Shown: positions 52,549-62,528, numbered from the stretch's first letter. The stretch is DNA of 64,000 nucleotides from Pseudomonas sp. Irchel 3A7 (GCF_900187565.1 NZ_FYED01000009.1:1-64000); one strand, 5' to 3'. Notes: generated by a model not told the origin, from the sequence alone. Program-made: numbers and translations.

Positions 52549-53997
52549 ATGTCGTCATCTATTCGCAAAGCCATCAATTCGGACGCTCTGACCCGCCTGG
52601 CGCAAGCCATAGCGGTGGCTGTGTCCGCGACATTGGCGGGCTGTTCCAGCCATGCGCCGCAGACCGATGCGACGCATGCTCCGAATATTGCCGCGCGTGC
52701 CAAGCAGAAGCCCATCTGGATCAGCGAAAAGCCGAGCCCGCAGATCCCGCAGGATGTCTGGGAGCGCATGCGCCAGGGCTTCCAGCTGCAGGACGGCTTG
52801 GGCGTCAACCCGCGCATCGAGCAACAGCGCCTGTGGTTCGCCAGCAATCCATCGTTCCTCGAAAACGCCGGCGAACGCGGCAGTCTCTACATTCATTACA
52901 TCGTCGAACGTCTTGAAGAACGCAACATGCCGCTGGAACTGGCATTGCTGCCAGTGATTGAAAGCGCCTACAACCCGATGGCCTACTCCCGGGCCAATGC
53001 GGTTGGCTTGTGGCAATTCATTCCATCCACCGGACGTTACTTCAACCTGCGTCAGACCCGCTTCTATGATGGCCGTCGCGATATCACCGCTTCGACCACC
53101 GCCGCAATGGACTACCTGACCCGTCTGCACGACATGTTCAACGGCGACTGGCTGTTGGCCCTGGCCGCTTACAACGCCGGTGAAGGCACGGTCAGCCGGG
53201 CCATCGAGCGCAACGAAAAGCTCGGCCTGCCGACCGACTACTGGAACCTGCCGCTGCCCGCCGAAACCCAGGCCTATGTGCCGAAGCTGCTGGCCTTGTC
53301 GCAAGTGGTACTGGCGCCTGACGCCTACGGCGTGAACCTCAACCCGATCGCCAACGAACCGTATTTCCAGGTCGTCGAAATCAACCAGCGCATGGACCTG
53401 TCCAAGGTCGCGGCGGTGGCCAACATCGACGAAGACGAACTGTTCCAGCTCAACCCGGCCTTCAAGCAACGCACCACCATCGACGGCCCCCAGCATTTGC
53501 TGGTGCCAACCTCCAAGGCACAACTGCTGACCACCAGCCTGCAGACCATGCGTCCTGAAGAGTTGATCAGCAAGAAGCAGCTCAAGCCGGTCTTCGACGG
53601 CGCGGACGAGACCCAGGTGGCCGTTGCCAAACGCAACTACCGGGTCAAGCGCGGCGACAACCTGGGCTCCATCGCCAAGGCCAACAATGTCGACGTCAAG
53701 GACCTGCAGCGCTGGAACAAGCTGAGCGGCAAGAACCTCAAGCCCGGCCAGACGCTGGTTATGCAGGACACCAGCAAACGCGGTAAGGGGCGCATCAACA
53801 CCGTGGTTGCGGCCAACGCCAAAACCAGGGGCGATGCCAAAAAGCCACAGACCCAATACAAGGTCAAGCAAGGCGACTCGCTGTACATCGTGGCCAAGCG
53901 CTTCAACGTTGAAATGCAGCACCTCAAGCGCTGGAACCCGAAAATGGGTCAGGCGCTGAAGCCGGGGCAGATGCTGACGGTTTCCAATCCGCACTAA
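52549..53997 (+). CDS. mltD: Membrane-bound lytic murein transglycosylase D with LysM repeats
   Basis: 482 aa from the ATG at 52549. The upstream TTG in the same frame adds eight residues and is less likely. A lipoprotein signal ends at the lipobox TLAGC (C32), with Ser at +2 predicting the outer membrane. The SLT domain (about 115-240) has the catalytic Glu138 in LPVIESAYNP. Two clear LysM domains lie at about 363-405 and 436-478 (YRVKRGDNL, YKVKQGDSL), with a divergent third near 280. It cuts peptidoglycan glycan strands. A strong terminator follows. Confidence 0.94.
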   Translation: MSSSIRKAINSDALTRLAQAIAVAVSATLAGCSSHAPQTDATHAPNIAARAKQKPIWISEKPSPQIPQDVWERMRQGFQLQDGLGVNPRIEQQRLWFASNPSFLENAGERGSLYIHYIVERLEERNMPLELALLPVIESAYNPMAYSRANAVGLWQFIPSTGRYFNLRQTRFYDGRRDITASTTAAMDYLTRLHDMFNGDWLLALAAYNAGEGTVSRAIERNEKLGLPTDYWNLPLPAETQAYVPKLLALSQVVLAPDAYGVNLNPIANEPYFQVVEINQRMDLSKVAAVANIDEDELFQLNPAFKQRTTIDGPQHLLVPTSKAQLLTTSLQTMRPEELISKKQLKPVFDGADETQVAVAKRNYRVKRGDNLGSIAKANNVDVKDLQRWNKLSGKNLKPGQTLVMQDTSKRGKGRINTVVAANAKTRGDAKKPQTQYKVKQGDSLYIVAKRFNVEMQHLKRWNPKMGQALKPGQMLTVSNPH

Positions 53998-54002
53998 AAA
54001 AA

Positions 54003-54033
54003 CGAGCCCCTGATTATCAGGGGCTTTTTTTTG
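54003..54033 (+). terminator. Intrinsic terminator after mltD
   Basis: AGCCCCTGA and TCAGGGGCT form a 9-bp stem with a short loop, preceded by A-rich and followed by an eight-T tract. It starts a few bases past the mltD stop. Confidence 0.95.
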
Positions 54034-54054
54034 TTTTTGCGGCATCGAAAGACT

Positions 54055-54189
54055 TTGTGGCGAGGGAGCTTGCTCCCGTTGGGCTGCGCAGCAGCCCCAA
54101 ACCCTGCCCCCTGGATAATTCTGACATACCGCGTGCACAGGGTTTACGACGGCTTCGCCGCCGCGCGGGAGCAAGCTCCCTCGCCACAG
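54055..54189. repeat. REP family B doublet
   Basis: TTTGTGGCGAGGGAGCTTGC and GCAAGCTCCCTCGCCACA, inverted, with about 87 bp between. The middle contains GGGCTGCGCAGCAGCCCC, a further hairpin. It lies between mltD and the peptide-transport operon. Confidence 0.9.
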
Positions 54190-54315
54190 GATGGGCGCAA
54201 GCAGAACTGTCTCGTCCGCAATTAACAGCGCATTAACCCCCCGTCTTTTTCCTGTCCATACAAGCTGTTACTGTACGAGCCACAAAGCCCAAGCCGCCTG
54301 GATCGGATTCACTAC

Positions 54316-56148
54316 TTGAAGCGTCCCCTCCTCTCGCTCCTGATCAGCCTGGCCTTGAGCTCCACCGCAAGCGCGACGATCAGCGAAAGTCATGGTTATG
54401 CGCAGTTCGGCACGCTCAAGTACCCGGCCAGATTCACCCACTTCGATTGGGTCAACCCGCAAGCGCCCAAGGGCGGTACGTTGCGGGTGATGGCGTTTGG
54501 CACGTTCGATACGCTCAACCCTTATACCTTCAAGGGCACCAGCCCGGTTGCCACGCCGAATTTCCTGCAATATGGCATCAACGAGCTCAACGAGCCGCTG
54601 ATGGTCGGTACCGGCCAGTACGCCCCCTCCGGGGACGAACCGACCTCCAGTTATGGCCTGATCGCCCAATCGGTGGAATACAGCGAGGACCGCAGCTGGG
54701 TGGTGTTCAATCTGCGCCCCGAAGCACGCTTTCACGATGGCACGCCGATCACCGCCTACGACGTGGCGTTCTCCTACCGCCTGCTGCTCAAGGAAGGTCA
54801 TCCGCAATACCGCACCAACCTGCAGGAAGTGTTGCGGGTCGATATCCTCAATCCCCGGCGCATTCGTTTCGTCTTCAAGCGTGCCGGCAATCCCTTGCTG
54901 ATCCTGCGCCTGGGTGAGTTGCCGGTGCTGCCGCAGCATTACTGGAAAGATCGCGACTTCAAGGCCACCACCTTCGAACCGCCGCTGGGCAGCGGGCCGT
55001 ACCGCATTACCTCGGTCACGCCGGGGCGGCAGATCGTGTTCGAACGGGTCAAGGACTACTGGGGCAAAGACCTGCCGGTCAATCGCGGCAAGTACAATGT
55101 CGATCGGATGCAAGTCGAGTTCTACCGCGACAGTGACGTGGCGTTCGAAGCGTTCAAGGCCGGTGAGTTCGACATCTATATCGAGCATCAGGCGAAGAAT
55201 TGGGCCACCGGCTACAACTTTCCGGCGATACGTCGTGGCGATGTGATCAAGGCGCAGATCCCGCACCAGATCCCGACCCAGACTCAAGGGCTGTTCATGA
55301 ACGGCCGGCGCCCCACCCTGTCCGAAACCAAGGTCCGTGAGGCGCTGGGGCTGATGTTCGACTTCGAGTGGACTAACCGCACGCTGTTCAGCGGTGCCTA
55401 CAATCGCGCCATGAGCTACTACCCCAACAGTGAATTTTCTGCCACGGGTCTGCCGGTCGGCCATGAATGGCTGTTGCTCAAGCCCTGGCGCGAGCAGTTG
55501 CCCGCCAGATTGTTCAGCGAACCGTTCAGTCTTCCGCAGACTCAGGGCCGCGGCATTCCCCGAGACACCATGCGCCAGGCACTGAGCCTGCTCGCCGAGT
55601 CCGGCTGGAAGCTCAACGGCCAGCGCTTGCAGAACGCCGCCGGGCAGCCGTTGCGCCTGGAAATCCTGCTGGTCAATCCGAACCTGGAACGCATCCTTCA
55701 GCCCTACGTCGAGAACCTCGCCAGCATCGGCATCGACGCACGGCTGCGCACGGTCGATCGCGCCCAGTACAAACAGCGCCTGGATCAGTTCGATTTCGAC
55801 ATGATCCTGATGACCCTCAACCAGACCCTCAGCCCCGGTCTGGAACAGTGGCAGTACTTCCATTCCAGTCAGGTCGGGGTCAAGGGCAGCAAGAACTACG
55901 CCGGCATCGCCAACCCGGTGGTCGATCATCTGCTCGATCAATTGCTCGCGGCCAAGACCCGCGATGAGCAAGTCGCCGCCGGCAAGGCGCTCGACCGGGT
56001 GCTGCTCTGGCAGCACTACATCATTCCCAACTGGTACCTCAATTATCACCGCCTGGCTTACCGCAACCGGTTCGCCTTCGTCAGCACGCCGCCCTACACC
56101 CTGGGCCTGAGTGCGTGGTGGCTGAAATCTTCGGAGAAAGATCGATGA
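54316..56148 (+). CDS. Periplasmic peptide-binding protein (first of two), Yej-type
   Basis: 610 aa. The TTG at 54316 is the only start that keeps the signal peptide (1-20, cut after ASA); the ribosome site is weak. The protein is a family 5 solute-binding protein: LNPYTFKG, FHDGTPITAYDVAFSYR, GSGPYRI and NWYLNYHRLAYRNRF. The signature HDGTP and the C-terminal AWWLKS fit oligopeptide carriers of the YejA group. It overlaps the second binding-protein gene by ATGA. Five genes follow each other (binding protein, binding protein, permease, permease, dual ATPase), as in PA1811-PA1807. Confidence 0.92.
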   Translation: MKRPLLSLLISLALSSTASATISESHGYAQFGTLKYPARFTHFDWVNPQAPKGGTLRVMAFGTFDTLNPYTFKGTSPVATPNFLQYGINELNEPLMVGTGQYAPSGDEPTSSYGLIAQSVEYSEDRSWVVFNLRPEARFHDGTPITAYDVAFSYRLLLKEGHPQYRTNLQEVLRVDILNPRRIRFVFKRAGNPLLILRLGELPVLPQHYWKDRDFKATTFEPPLGSGPYRITSVTPGRQIVFERVKDYWGKDLPVNRGKYNVDRMQVEFYRDSDVAFEAFKAGEFDIYIEHQAKNWATGYNFPAIRRGDVIKAQIPHQIPTQTQGLFMNGRRPTLSETKVREALGLMFDFEWTNRTLFSGAYNRAMSYYPNSEFSATGLPVGHEWLLLKPWREQLPARLFSEPFSLPQTQGRGIPRDTMRQALSLLAESGWKLNGQRLQNAAGQPLRLEILLVNPNLERILQPYVENLASIGIDARLRTVDRAQYKQRLDQFDFDMILMTLNQTLSPGLEQWQYFHSSQVGVKGSKNYAGIANPVVDHLLDQLLAAKTRDEQVAAGKALDRVLLWQHYIIPNWYLNYHRLAYRNRFAFVSTPPYTLGLSAWWLKSSEKDR

Positions 56149-57986
56149 AACCCATCAGCGCCCTGCTGTTGCAGGCCAGCGCCCTGTTGTTCGCAGGGTG
56201 GGCCTGTGCCGCCCCGCAACATGCCCTGACCCTGTACAACGAGCCGCCGAAATACCCGGCCGACTTCAAACACTTCGAGTACGTCAACCCGGACGCGCCC
56301 AAGGGCGGCATCTTCCGCCAGGCCGGTTTCGGCGGTTTCGACAGCCTCAACCCCTTCATCAGCAAAGGGGTATCGGCCAACGACATCGACCTGATCTACG
56401 ACACCCTGGCCAGGCAGAGCCTGGATGAACCCTTTACCGAATATGGCCTGATCGCCGGCAAGATCGAAAAAGCCCCGAACAACGACTGGGTGCGTTTCTA
56501 CCTGCGGCCCGAAGCCCGTTTCAATGACGGCCATCCGGTGCGGGCCGAGGATGTAGTGTTCAGCTTCCAGACCCTGATCAAGGATGGCGCACCGATGTAC
56601 CGCGGCTACTACAACGACGTCGAAGACGTGGTCGCCGAAGATCCGCTGACCGTGCTGTTCAAGTTCAAGCACAGCAATAACCGCGAGCTGCCGTTGATCC
56701 TCGGCCAATTGCCGGTACTGCCCAAGCACTGGTGGGCCACTCGCGATTTCAACAAAGGCAACCTGGAAATTCCGCTGGGCAGCGGCCCGTACAAGGTCAC
56801 CGAGGTCAAGGCCGGGCGTTCGGTACGCTACGAGCGGGTCAAGGATTATTGGGGCAAGGACCTGCCGATCAACCGCGGGCTCTACAACTTCGATGTCATG
56901 ACCACCGACTACTACCGCGACAACACCGTGGCGCTGGAAGGCCTCAAGGCCGGGCAATTCGATTACTGGCTGGAGATGACCGCGAAGAACTGGGCCAACG
57001 CCTACAACATTCCAGCCGTCACCGAAGGCCGCCTGATCAAGGAACAGATCCCCAACGGCAACCCCACCGGCATGCAAGGCTTCGTGTTCAACCTGCGCCG
57101 CCCGGTGTTCCAGGACGTGCGCGTGCGCCAGGCACTGACCCTGTTGCTGGACTTCGAATGGACCAACAAGCAGTTGTTCAACGGCGCTTACGCGCGCACC
57201 CGCAGTTACTTCGAGAATTCGGAAATGGCCGCCACCGGCCTGCCGGATGCCGATCAGCTGGCGATCCTCGACCCGTTTCGCAGCAAACTGCCGCCACAGG
57301 TGTTTTGCGAGGCCTTTGAGAACCCGACCACCGATGGCAGCGGCATGATCCGCACCCAGCAACGCCAGGCCTATCAACTGCTGCAAGAGGCCGGCTGGCG
57401 CATCGTCGATGACAAGATGGTCGACGCCACCGGCAAACCGGTGAGCATCGAATTTTTGCTCGCCCAGACCGAATTCGAACGCGTATTGCTGCCGTTCAAG
57501 CGCAACCTGAGCGACCTGGGCATCGAACTGGTGATCCGCCGGGTCGATGTCTCGCAATACGTCAACCGCGTGCGCTCGCGGGACTTCGACATGATCGTCG
57601 GCAGCTTCCCGCAGTCCAACTCGCCGGGCAACGAACAGCGCGAATTCTGGATGACCGCGGCTGCCGACAAACCCGGCAGCCGTAACTCCATGGGCCTCAA
57701 GGATCCCGTGGTGGACCAGTTGGTCGAGCAATTGATCAATGCCGATTCGCGCAAAAGCCTGGTGGCTCATGCACGCGCACTGGACCGGGTGCTGCAATGG
57801 GGCTATTACGTGATTCCCAACTGGCACATCAAGACCTGGCGTGTGGCTTACTGGAACCACATCGGTCACCCTAAGGTCTCCCCCAAATATGACATCGGCA
57901 CCGCCACCTGGTGGGTCAAGCCCGATGCCAAACCGGCCATAGAGATCGAAACCAAATTGCAAGCCGACCCTGCGGGCACGGAGTAA
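56145..57986 (+). CDS. Periplasmic peptide-binding protein (second of two), YejA-like
   Basis: 613 aa from the ATG at 56145, which has GGAG upstream and overlaps the previous stop. The signal peptide (1-22, cut after ACA) exports it to the periplasm. It shares the same layout as its neighbour (FNDGHPVRAEDVVFSFQ, GSGPYKV, YVIPNWHIKTWRVAYWN), so the two are old tandem paralogs, clearly diverged. Two receptors feeding one permease pair would widen the peptide range. The direct binding partner is the YejB/YejE-type channel encoded next. Confidence 0.92.
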   Translation: MKPISALLLQASALLFAGWACAAPQHALTLYNEPPKYPADFKHFEYVNPDAPKGGIFRQAGFGGFDSLNPFISKGVSANDIDLIYDTLARQSLDEPFTEYGLIAGKIEKAPNNDWVRFYLRPEARFNDGHPVRAEDVVFSFQTLIKDGAPMYRGYYNDVEDVVAEDPLTVLFKFKHSNNRELPLILGQLPVLPKHWWATRDFNKGNLEIPLGSGPYKVTEVKAGRSVRYERVKDYWGKDLPINRGLYNFDVMTTDYYRDNTVALEGLKAGQFDYWLEMTAKNWANAYNIPAVTEGRLIKEQIPNGNPTGMQGFVFNLRRPVFQDVRVRQALTLLLDFEWTNKQLFNGAYARTRSYFENSEMAATGLPDADQLAILDPFRSKLPPQVFCEAFENPTTDGSGMIRTQQRQAYQLLQEAGWRIVDDKMVDATGKPVSIEFLLAQTEFERVLLPFKRNLSDLGIELVIRRVDVSQYVNRVRSRDFDMIVGSFPQSNSPGNEQREFWMTAAADKPGSRNSMGLKDPVVDQLVEQLINADSRKSLVAHARALDRVLQWGYYVIPNWHIKTWRVAYWNHIGHPKVSPKYDIGTATWWVKPDAKPAIEIETKLQADPAGTE

Positions 57987-57990
57987 TCAG

Positions 57991-59064
57991 ATGCTGGCGT
58001 ATATTTTTCGGCGACTGTTGCTGATCATTCCGACCTTGTTCGGTATTTTGCTGATCAACTTTGTGATCATCCAGGCCGCTCCCGGCGGGCCGGTGGAGCA
58101 GATGATCGCCAAGCTCGAAGGCTTCGAAGGCGCCACCAGCCGTATCGCCGGTGGCGGCGCGGAGGTGTCGGTGGCCGGTTCCGCCTATCGTGGTGCCCAG
58201 GGCCTGGACCCGGCGCTGATCAAGGAAATCGAACACATGTACGGCTTCGACAAATCGGCGCCGGAACGCCTGTGGATCATGGTCAAGAACTACGCCACCC
58301 TGGATTTCGGCGACAGTTTCTTCCGCGATGCCAAGGTCATCGACCTGATCAAGGAAAAGCTGCCGGTGTCGATCTCCCTCGGGCTGTGGAGCACCCTGAT
58401 CATGTACCTGGTGTCGATCCCCCTGGGGATCGCCAAGGCCACTCGGCACGGCAGTCACTTCGACGTCTGGACCAGCTCGTTGATCATCGTCGGCTACGCG
58501 ATCCCGGCGTTTCTGTTCGCCATCCTGCTGATCGTGGTATTTGCCGGTGGCAGTTACCTGGACTGGTTCCCGCTACGCGGGCTCACATCGAACAACTTCG
58601 ATGAACTGAGCATGAGCGGCAAGGTACTCGACTACTTCTGGCACCTGGCGCTGCCGGTGACCGCCCTGGTGATCGGCAACTTTGCGACCATGACCCTGCT
58701 GACCAAGAACAGCTTCCTCGACGAAATCAACAAGCAGTACGTGGTCACCGCCAAGGCCAAGGGCCTGACCAATCAGCGTGTGCTGTACGGCCATGTGTTC
58801 CGCAACGCCATGCTGCTGGTGATCGCCGGTTTCCCGTCGGCCTTCATCGGGATCTTCTTCACCGGTTCGTTGCTGGTGGAGGTGATCTTCTCCCTCGACG
58901 GCCTCGGCCTGATGAGCTTCGAAGCGGCGATCAATCGCGACTACCCGGTGGTCTTCGGCACGCTGTTCATCTTCACCCTGCTGGGGTTGGTGGTGAAGTT
59001 GATCGGCGACCTCACCTACACCTTTGTCGATCCGCGCATCGACTTCGAAAGCCGGGAGCAGTGA
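57991..59064 (+). CDS. ABC peptide transporter permease, YejB-like
   Basis: 357 aa. Six membrane helices, starting FRRLLLIIPTLFGILLINFV. The BPD_transp_1 coupling loop (EAA-like) is in YVVTAKAKGLTNQRVLYGHV. YejB proteins have a long periplasmic insert after helix 1, visible here as about 95 residues. It starts four bases after the preceding stop. The next gene begins two bases after its own stop. Confidence 0.93.
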   Translation: MLAYIFRRLLLIIPTLFGILLINFVIIQAAPGGPVEQMIAKLEGFEGATSRIAGGGAEVSVAGSAYRGAQGLDPALIKEIEHMYGFDKSAPERLWIMVKNYATLDFGDSFFRDAKVIDLIKEKLPVSISLGLWSTLIMYLVSIPLGIAKATRHGSHFDVWTSSLIIVGYAIPAFLFAILLIVVFAGGSYLDWFPLRGLTSNNFDELSMSGKVLDYFWHLALPVTALVIGNFATMTLLTKNSFLDEINKQYVVTAKAKGLTNQRVLYGHVFRNAMLLVIAGFPSAFIGIFFTGSLLVEVIFSLDGLGLMSFEAAINRDYPVVFGTLFIFTLLGLVVKLIGDLTYTFVDPRIDFESREQ

Positions 59065-59065
59065 G

Positions 59066-60085
59066 ATGAACCTGTCCCCTCTCAATCGCCGCCGCTTCGA
59101 GCTGTTCAAGGCCAACAAGCGCGGCTGGTGGTCGCTGTGGCTGTTCCTGATCCTGTTCGGCGCCAGCCTCGGCGCCGAGTTGATCGCCAACGACAAACCG
59201 CTGGTGGTGCACTACGACGATGGCTGGTATTTCCCGGCGCTCAAGCGTTACCCGGAAACCACCTTCGGCGGTGAGTTCCCGCTGGAAGCCAACTACAAGA
59301 GCCCATACATCCGCGAACTGCTCAAGGCCAAGGATGCCTGGGTGCTGTGGGCGCCGATTCCGTTCAGCTATCAGAGCATCAACTACGACCTGAAAGTCCC
59401 GGCTCCCGCGCCACCGTCGGCGGACAATCTGCTGGGCACCGATGACCAGGGCCGCGACGTGCTGGCCCGGGTGATCTACGGCTTTCGCGTGTCGGTGCTG
59501 TTCGCCCTGACGCTGACCATCCTCAGCTCGATTGTCGGGGTGATTGCCGGTGCCTTGCAGGGTTTCTACGGCGGCTGGGTCGACCTGGCCGGACAGCGCT
59601 TCCTGGAGATCTGGTCCGGGCTGCCGGTGCTGTACCTGCTGATCATCCTTGCCAGCTTCGTGCAGCCGAATTTCTGGTGGCTACTGGGGATCATGCTGCT
59701 GTTTTCCTGGATGAGCCTGGTGGACGTGGTCCGCGCCGAGTTCCTGCGCGGGCGCAACCTGGAATACGTGCGTGCGGCCCGGGCGCTGGGCATGCAGAAT
59801 GGCGCGATCATGTTCCGCCACATTCTGCCCAACGCGATGGTCTCGACCATGACCTTCATGCCGTTCATCCTGACCGGCGCCATCGGCACCCTGACCGCCC
59901 TGGATTTCCTCGGCTTCGGCCTGCCGGCGGGCAGCCCGTCGCTGGGTGAGCTGGTGGCCCAGGGTAAATCCAACTTGCAGGCGCCGTGGCTGGGCATGAG
60001 CGCATTTGCCGTGCTGGCACTGATGTTGAGCCTGCTGGTGTTCATCGGCGAGTCCGCTCGCGATGCCTTCGACCCGAGGAAGTGA
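59066..60085 (+). CDS. ABC peptide transporter permease, YejE-like
   Basis: 339 aa from the ATG at 59066 (MNLSPLNRRRFELFKANKRG), two bases after the previous stop and with GGGAGCAGTGAG as ribosome site. A longer frame begins inside the preceding gene and is not used. It has an N-terminal helix, a periplasmic loop with YFPALKRYPETTFGGEFPL, and five further helices. The coupling loop is EYVRAARALGMQNGAIMFRH. It pairs with YejB to form the channel. Confidence 0.93.
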   Translation: MNLSPLNRRRFELFKANKRGWWSLWLFLILFGASLGAELIANDKPLVVHYDDGWYFPALKRYPETTFGGEFPLEANYKSPYIRELLKAKDAWVLWAPIPFSYQSINYDLKVPAPAPPSADNLLGTDDQGRDVLARVIYGFRVSVLFALTLTILSSIVGVIAGALQGFYGGWVDLAGQRFLEIWSGLPVLYLLIILASFVQPNFWWLLGIMLLFSWMSLVDVVRAEFLRGRNLEYVRAARALGMQNGAIMFRHILPNAMVSTMTFMPFILTGAIGTLTALDFLGFGLPAGSPSLGELVAQGKSNLQAPWLGMSAFAVLALMLSLLVFIGESARDAFDPRK

Positions 60086-60086
60086 A

Positions 60087-61697
60087 ATGAATCAGGACAA
60101 TCTGATCGAAGTGCGCGACCTCGCCGTCGAATTCGTCGTTGGCGAGCACTGCCAGCGCGTTGTAGAGAATGTCAGCTTCGATATCAAGCGCGGCGAAACC
60201 CTGGCGCTGGTGGGCGAAAGCGGCTCCGGCAAATCGGTGACCGCCCACTCGATCCTGCGCCTGCTGCCCTACCCGCTCGCCCGCCATCCATCGGGCACCA
60301 TCGAGTATTCCGGGCAAAACCTGCTGGACCTGAAAGAAAAAACCATCCGCCACATCCGCGGTAACCGGATCGCGATGATCTTCCAGGAGCCGATGACCTC
60401 GCTCAATCCGTTGCACTCGATCGAGAAGCAGATCAACGAGGTGCTGGGCATCCACAAAGGCCTGGTCGGCAAAGTGGCGACCAAACGCACCCTCGAACTG
60501 CTGGAAATGGTCGGCATTCCAGAACCTGAGAAGCGCCTTAAAGCCCTGCCCCACGAATTGTCCGGCGGTCAGCGCCAGCGGGTGATGATCGCCATGGCCC
60601 TGGCCAACGAGCCGGAATTGCTGATTGCCGATGAGCCGACCACCGCGCTGGACGTGACCGTTCAGCTGAAAATCCTCGAATTGCTCAAGGAATTACAGGC
60701 TCGCCTGGGCATGGCGCTGTTACTGATCAGTCACGATTTGAACCTTGTGCGAAGAATTGCGCATCGCGTATGTGTCATGCAGCGCGGTTGCATCGTCGAA
60801 CAGGCATCGTGCGAAGAGTTGTTCCGCGCGCCGCAGCATCCGTACACTCGGATCCTGCTGGCAGCGGAGCCCAGCGGGACGCCGGCGACCAACGTGATCG
60901 GCCCGCCCTTGCTGGCGGTCGAAGACCTGAAAGTCTGGTTCCCGATCAAGAAAGGCCTGCTCAAGCGCACGGTGGATTACGTCAAGGCGGTGGACGGCAT
61001 CAATTTCAGCCTGCCCCAGGGACAGACCCTGGGCATCGTGGGCGAAAGCGGTTCCGGCAAATCGACGCTGGGCCTGGCGATTCTGCGGTTGATCGGCAGC
61101 CAAGGCGCCATCCGTTTTGAAGGCAAGCAGCTAGACTGCCTGACGCAGCAACAAGTCAGGCCGCTGCGGCGGGAGATGCAGGTGGTGTTTCAGGACCCGT
61201 TCGGCAGCCTGAGCCCACGGATGTGCGTGAGCCAGATCGTTGGCGAAGGCTTGCGGATCCACAAGATCGGCACCGAGGCGGAACAGGAACAAGCGATTAT
61301 TGCGGCACTCAAGGAGGTAGGTCTGGACCCGGATACCCGGCACCGCTACCCCCACGAATTTTCCGGTGGGCAACGGCAGAGAATCGCCATTGCCCGGGCA
61401 TTAGTGCTAAAACCGGCGTTGATTCTGCTGGACGAGCCGACTTCGGCCCTCGACCGCACCGTGCAACGCCAAGTGGTGGAGCTGCTGCGTTCACTGCAAA
61501 CCAAGTACAACCTGACGTATCTGTTTATCAGCCATGACCTGGCTGTCGTCAAGGCGCTGAGCCACCAGCTGATGGTGGTCAAGCATGGCCAAGTGGTCGA
61601 ACAGGGAGACGCGCAAAGTATTTTTGCCGACCCCCAACATCCGTATACACAGCAGTTGCTGGAAGCCGCCTTCCTGGTTCCAGACACTGCGCAATAA
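60087..61697 (+). CDS. ABC peptide transporter dual ATPase, YejF-like
   Basis: 536 aa, two fused ABC cassettes. The Walker A sites are GESGSGKSVTAHS (about 40-52) and GESGSGKSTLGLA (about 319-331). The signatures are LSGGQRQRVMIAMAL (about 162) and FSGGQRQRIAIARAL (about 426). Each has a Walker B (LIADEPTTALD, ILLDEPTSALD). It powers the YejB/YejE channel. The start at 60087 follows GAGGAAG. fabI begins 21 bases after its stop, so transcripts may read into fabI. Confidence 0.93.
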   Translation: MNQDNLIEVRDLAVEFVVGEHCQRVVENVSFDIKRGETLALVGESGSGKSVTAHSILRLLPYPLARHPSGTIEYSGQNLLDLKEKTIRHIRGNRIAMIFQEPMTSLNPLHSIEKQINEVLGIHKGLVGKVATKRTLELLEMVGIPEPEKRLKALPHELSGGQRQRVMIAMALANEPELLIADEPTTALDVTVQLKILELLKELQARLGMALLLISHDLNLVRRIAHRVCVMQRGCIVEQASCEELFRAPQHPYTRILLAAEPSGTPATNVIGPPLLAVEDLKVWFPIKKGLLKRTVDYVKAVDGINFSLPQGQTLGIVGESGSGKSTLGLAILRLIGSQGAIRFEGKQLDCLTQQQVRPLRREMQVVFQDPFGSLSPRMCVSQIVGEGLRIHKIGTEAEQEQAIIAALKEVGLDPDTRHRYPHEFSGGQRQRIAIARALVLKPALILLDEPTSALDRTVQRQVVELLRSLQTKYNLTYLFISHDLAVVKALSHQLMVVKHGQVVEQGDAQSIFADPQHPYTQQLLEAAFLVPDTAQ

Positions 61698-61718
61698 CCT
61701 GAAAGAGAGGAGCAACAC

Positions 61719-62513
61719 ATGGGTTTTCTCGCCGGTAAGCGCGTACTGATCGTCGGTGTCGCCAGCAAGCTGTCCATCGCATCCGGCATCGCTGCCGCCA
61801 TGCATCGCGAGGGCGCTGAGCTTGCCTTCACTTATCAGAACGACAAACTCAAGGGTCGTGTCGAAGAGTTCGCACAAGGCTGGGGTTCGAGCCCTGAGCT
61901 GTGCTTCCCGTGCGACGTGGCCAGCGATGAAGAAATCGCCAAGGTCTTCGAAGAACTGAGCAAGAAGTGGGACGGCCTGGACTGCATCGTGCACTCCGTG
62001 GGCTTCGCCCCGGGCGACCAACTGGACGGCGACTTCACCGAAGCCACCACCCGTGACGGTTTCCGCATCGCCCACGACATCAGCGCCTACAGCTTCGTGG
62101 CCCTGGCCAAGGCCGGTCGCGAAATGATGAAAGGCCGCAACGGCAGCCTGCTGACCCTGTCGTACCTGGGCGCCGAGCGCACCATGCCGAACTACAACGT
62201 GATGGGCATGGCCAAGGCTTCCCTGGAAGCGGGCGTTCGTTACCTGGCCGGCTCCCTGGGCCCGGACGGTACTCGCGTCAACTGCGTATCGGCTGGCCCG
62301 ATCCGCACCCTCGCCGCTTCCGGCATCAAGAACTTCCGCAAGATGCTGGCCGCCAACGAAGCGCAAACCCCGCTGCGTCGCAACGTCACCATCGAAGAAG
62401 TCGGCAACGCCGGTGCATTCCTGTGCTCCGACCTGGCGTCCGGCATCAGCGGCGAAATCATGTACGTGGACGGTGGCTTCAACACCACGGCCATGGGCAA
62501 TATCGAAGAGTGA
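61719..62513 (+). CDS. fabI: Enoyl-[acyl-carrier-protein] reductase (NADH)
   Basis: 264 aa. It performs the last reduction of the fatty-acid elongation cycle and is the triclosan target. The active-site tyrosines Y149 and Y159 and lysine K166 are in SYLGAERTMPNYNVMGMAK, the same spacing as Y146/Y156/K163 of E. coli FabI. The NAD-binding part begins GKRVLIVGVASKLSIASGIA. The position equivalent to the E. coli G93 resistance site is still Gly (G95), so no triclosan-resistant change is visible. GAGAGGAG lies before the ATG, and a terminator follows. Confidence 0.97.
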   Translation: MGFLAGKRVLIVGVASKLSIASGIAAAMHREGAELAFTYQNDKLKGRVEEFAQGWGSSPELCFPCDVASDEEIAKVFEELSKKWDGLDCIVHSVGFAPGDQLDGDFTEATTRDGFRIAHDISAYSFVALAKAGREMMKGRNGSLLTLSYLGAERTMPNYNVMGMAKASLEAGVRYLAGSLGPDGTRVNCVSAGPIRTLAASGIKNFRKMLAANEAQTPLRRNVTIEEVGNAGAFLCSDLASGISGEIMYVDGGFNTTAMGNIEE

Positions 62514-62528
62514 TCTTCGGTTAGCCAT

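Noticed and set aside
54268..57962. Two long minus-strand frames opposite the peptide-binding protein genes
   Set aside because: They mirror the plus-strand genes, which have signal peptides, domain motifs and coupled starts; the antisense frames have none.
62240..62500. A small minus-strand frame inside fabI
   Set aside because: It lies wholly inside fabI in antisense and has no ribosome site or family resemblance.
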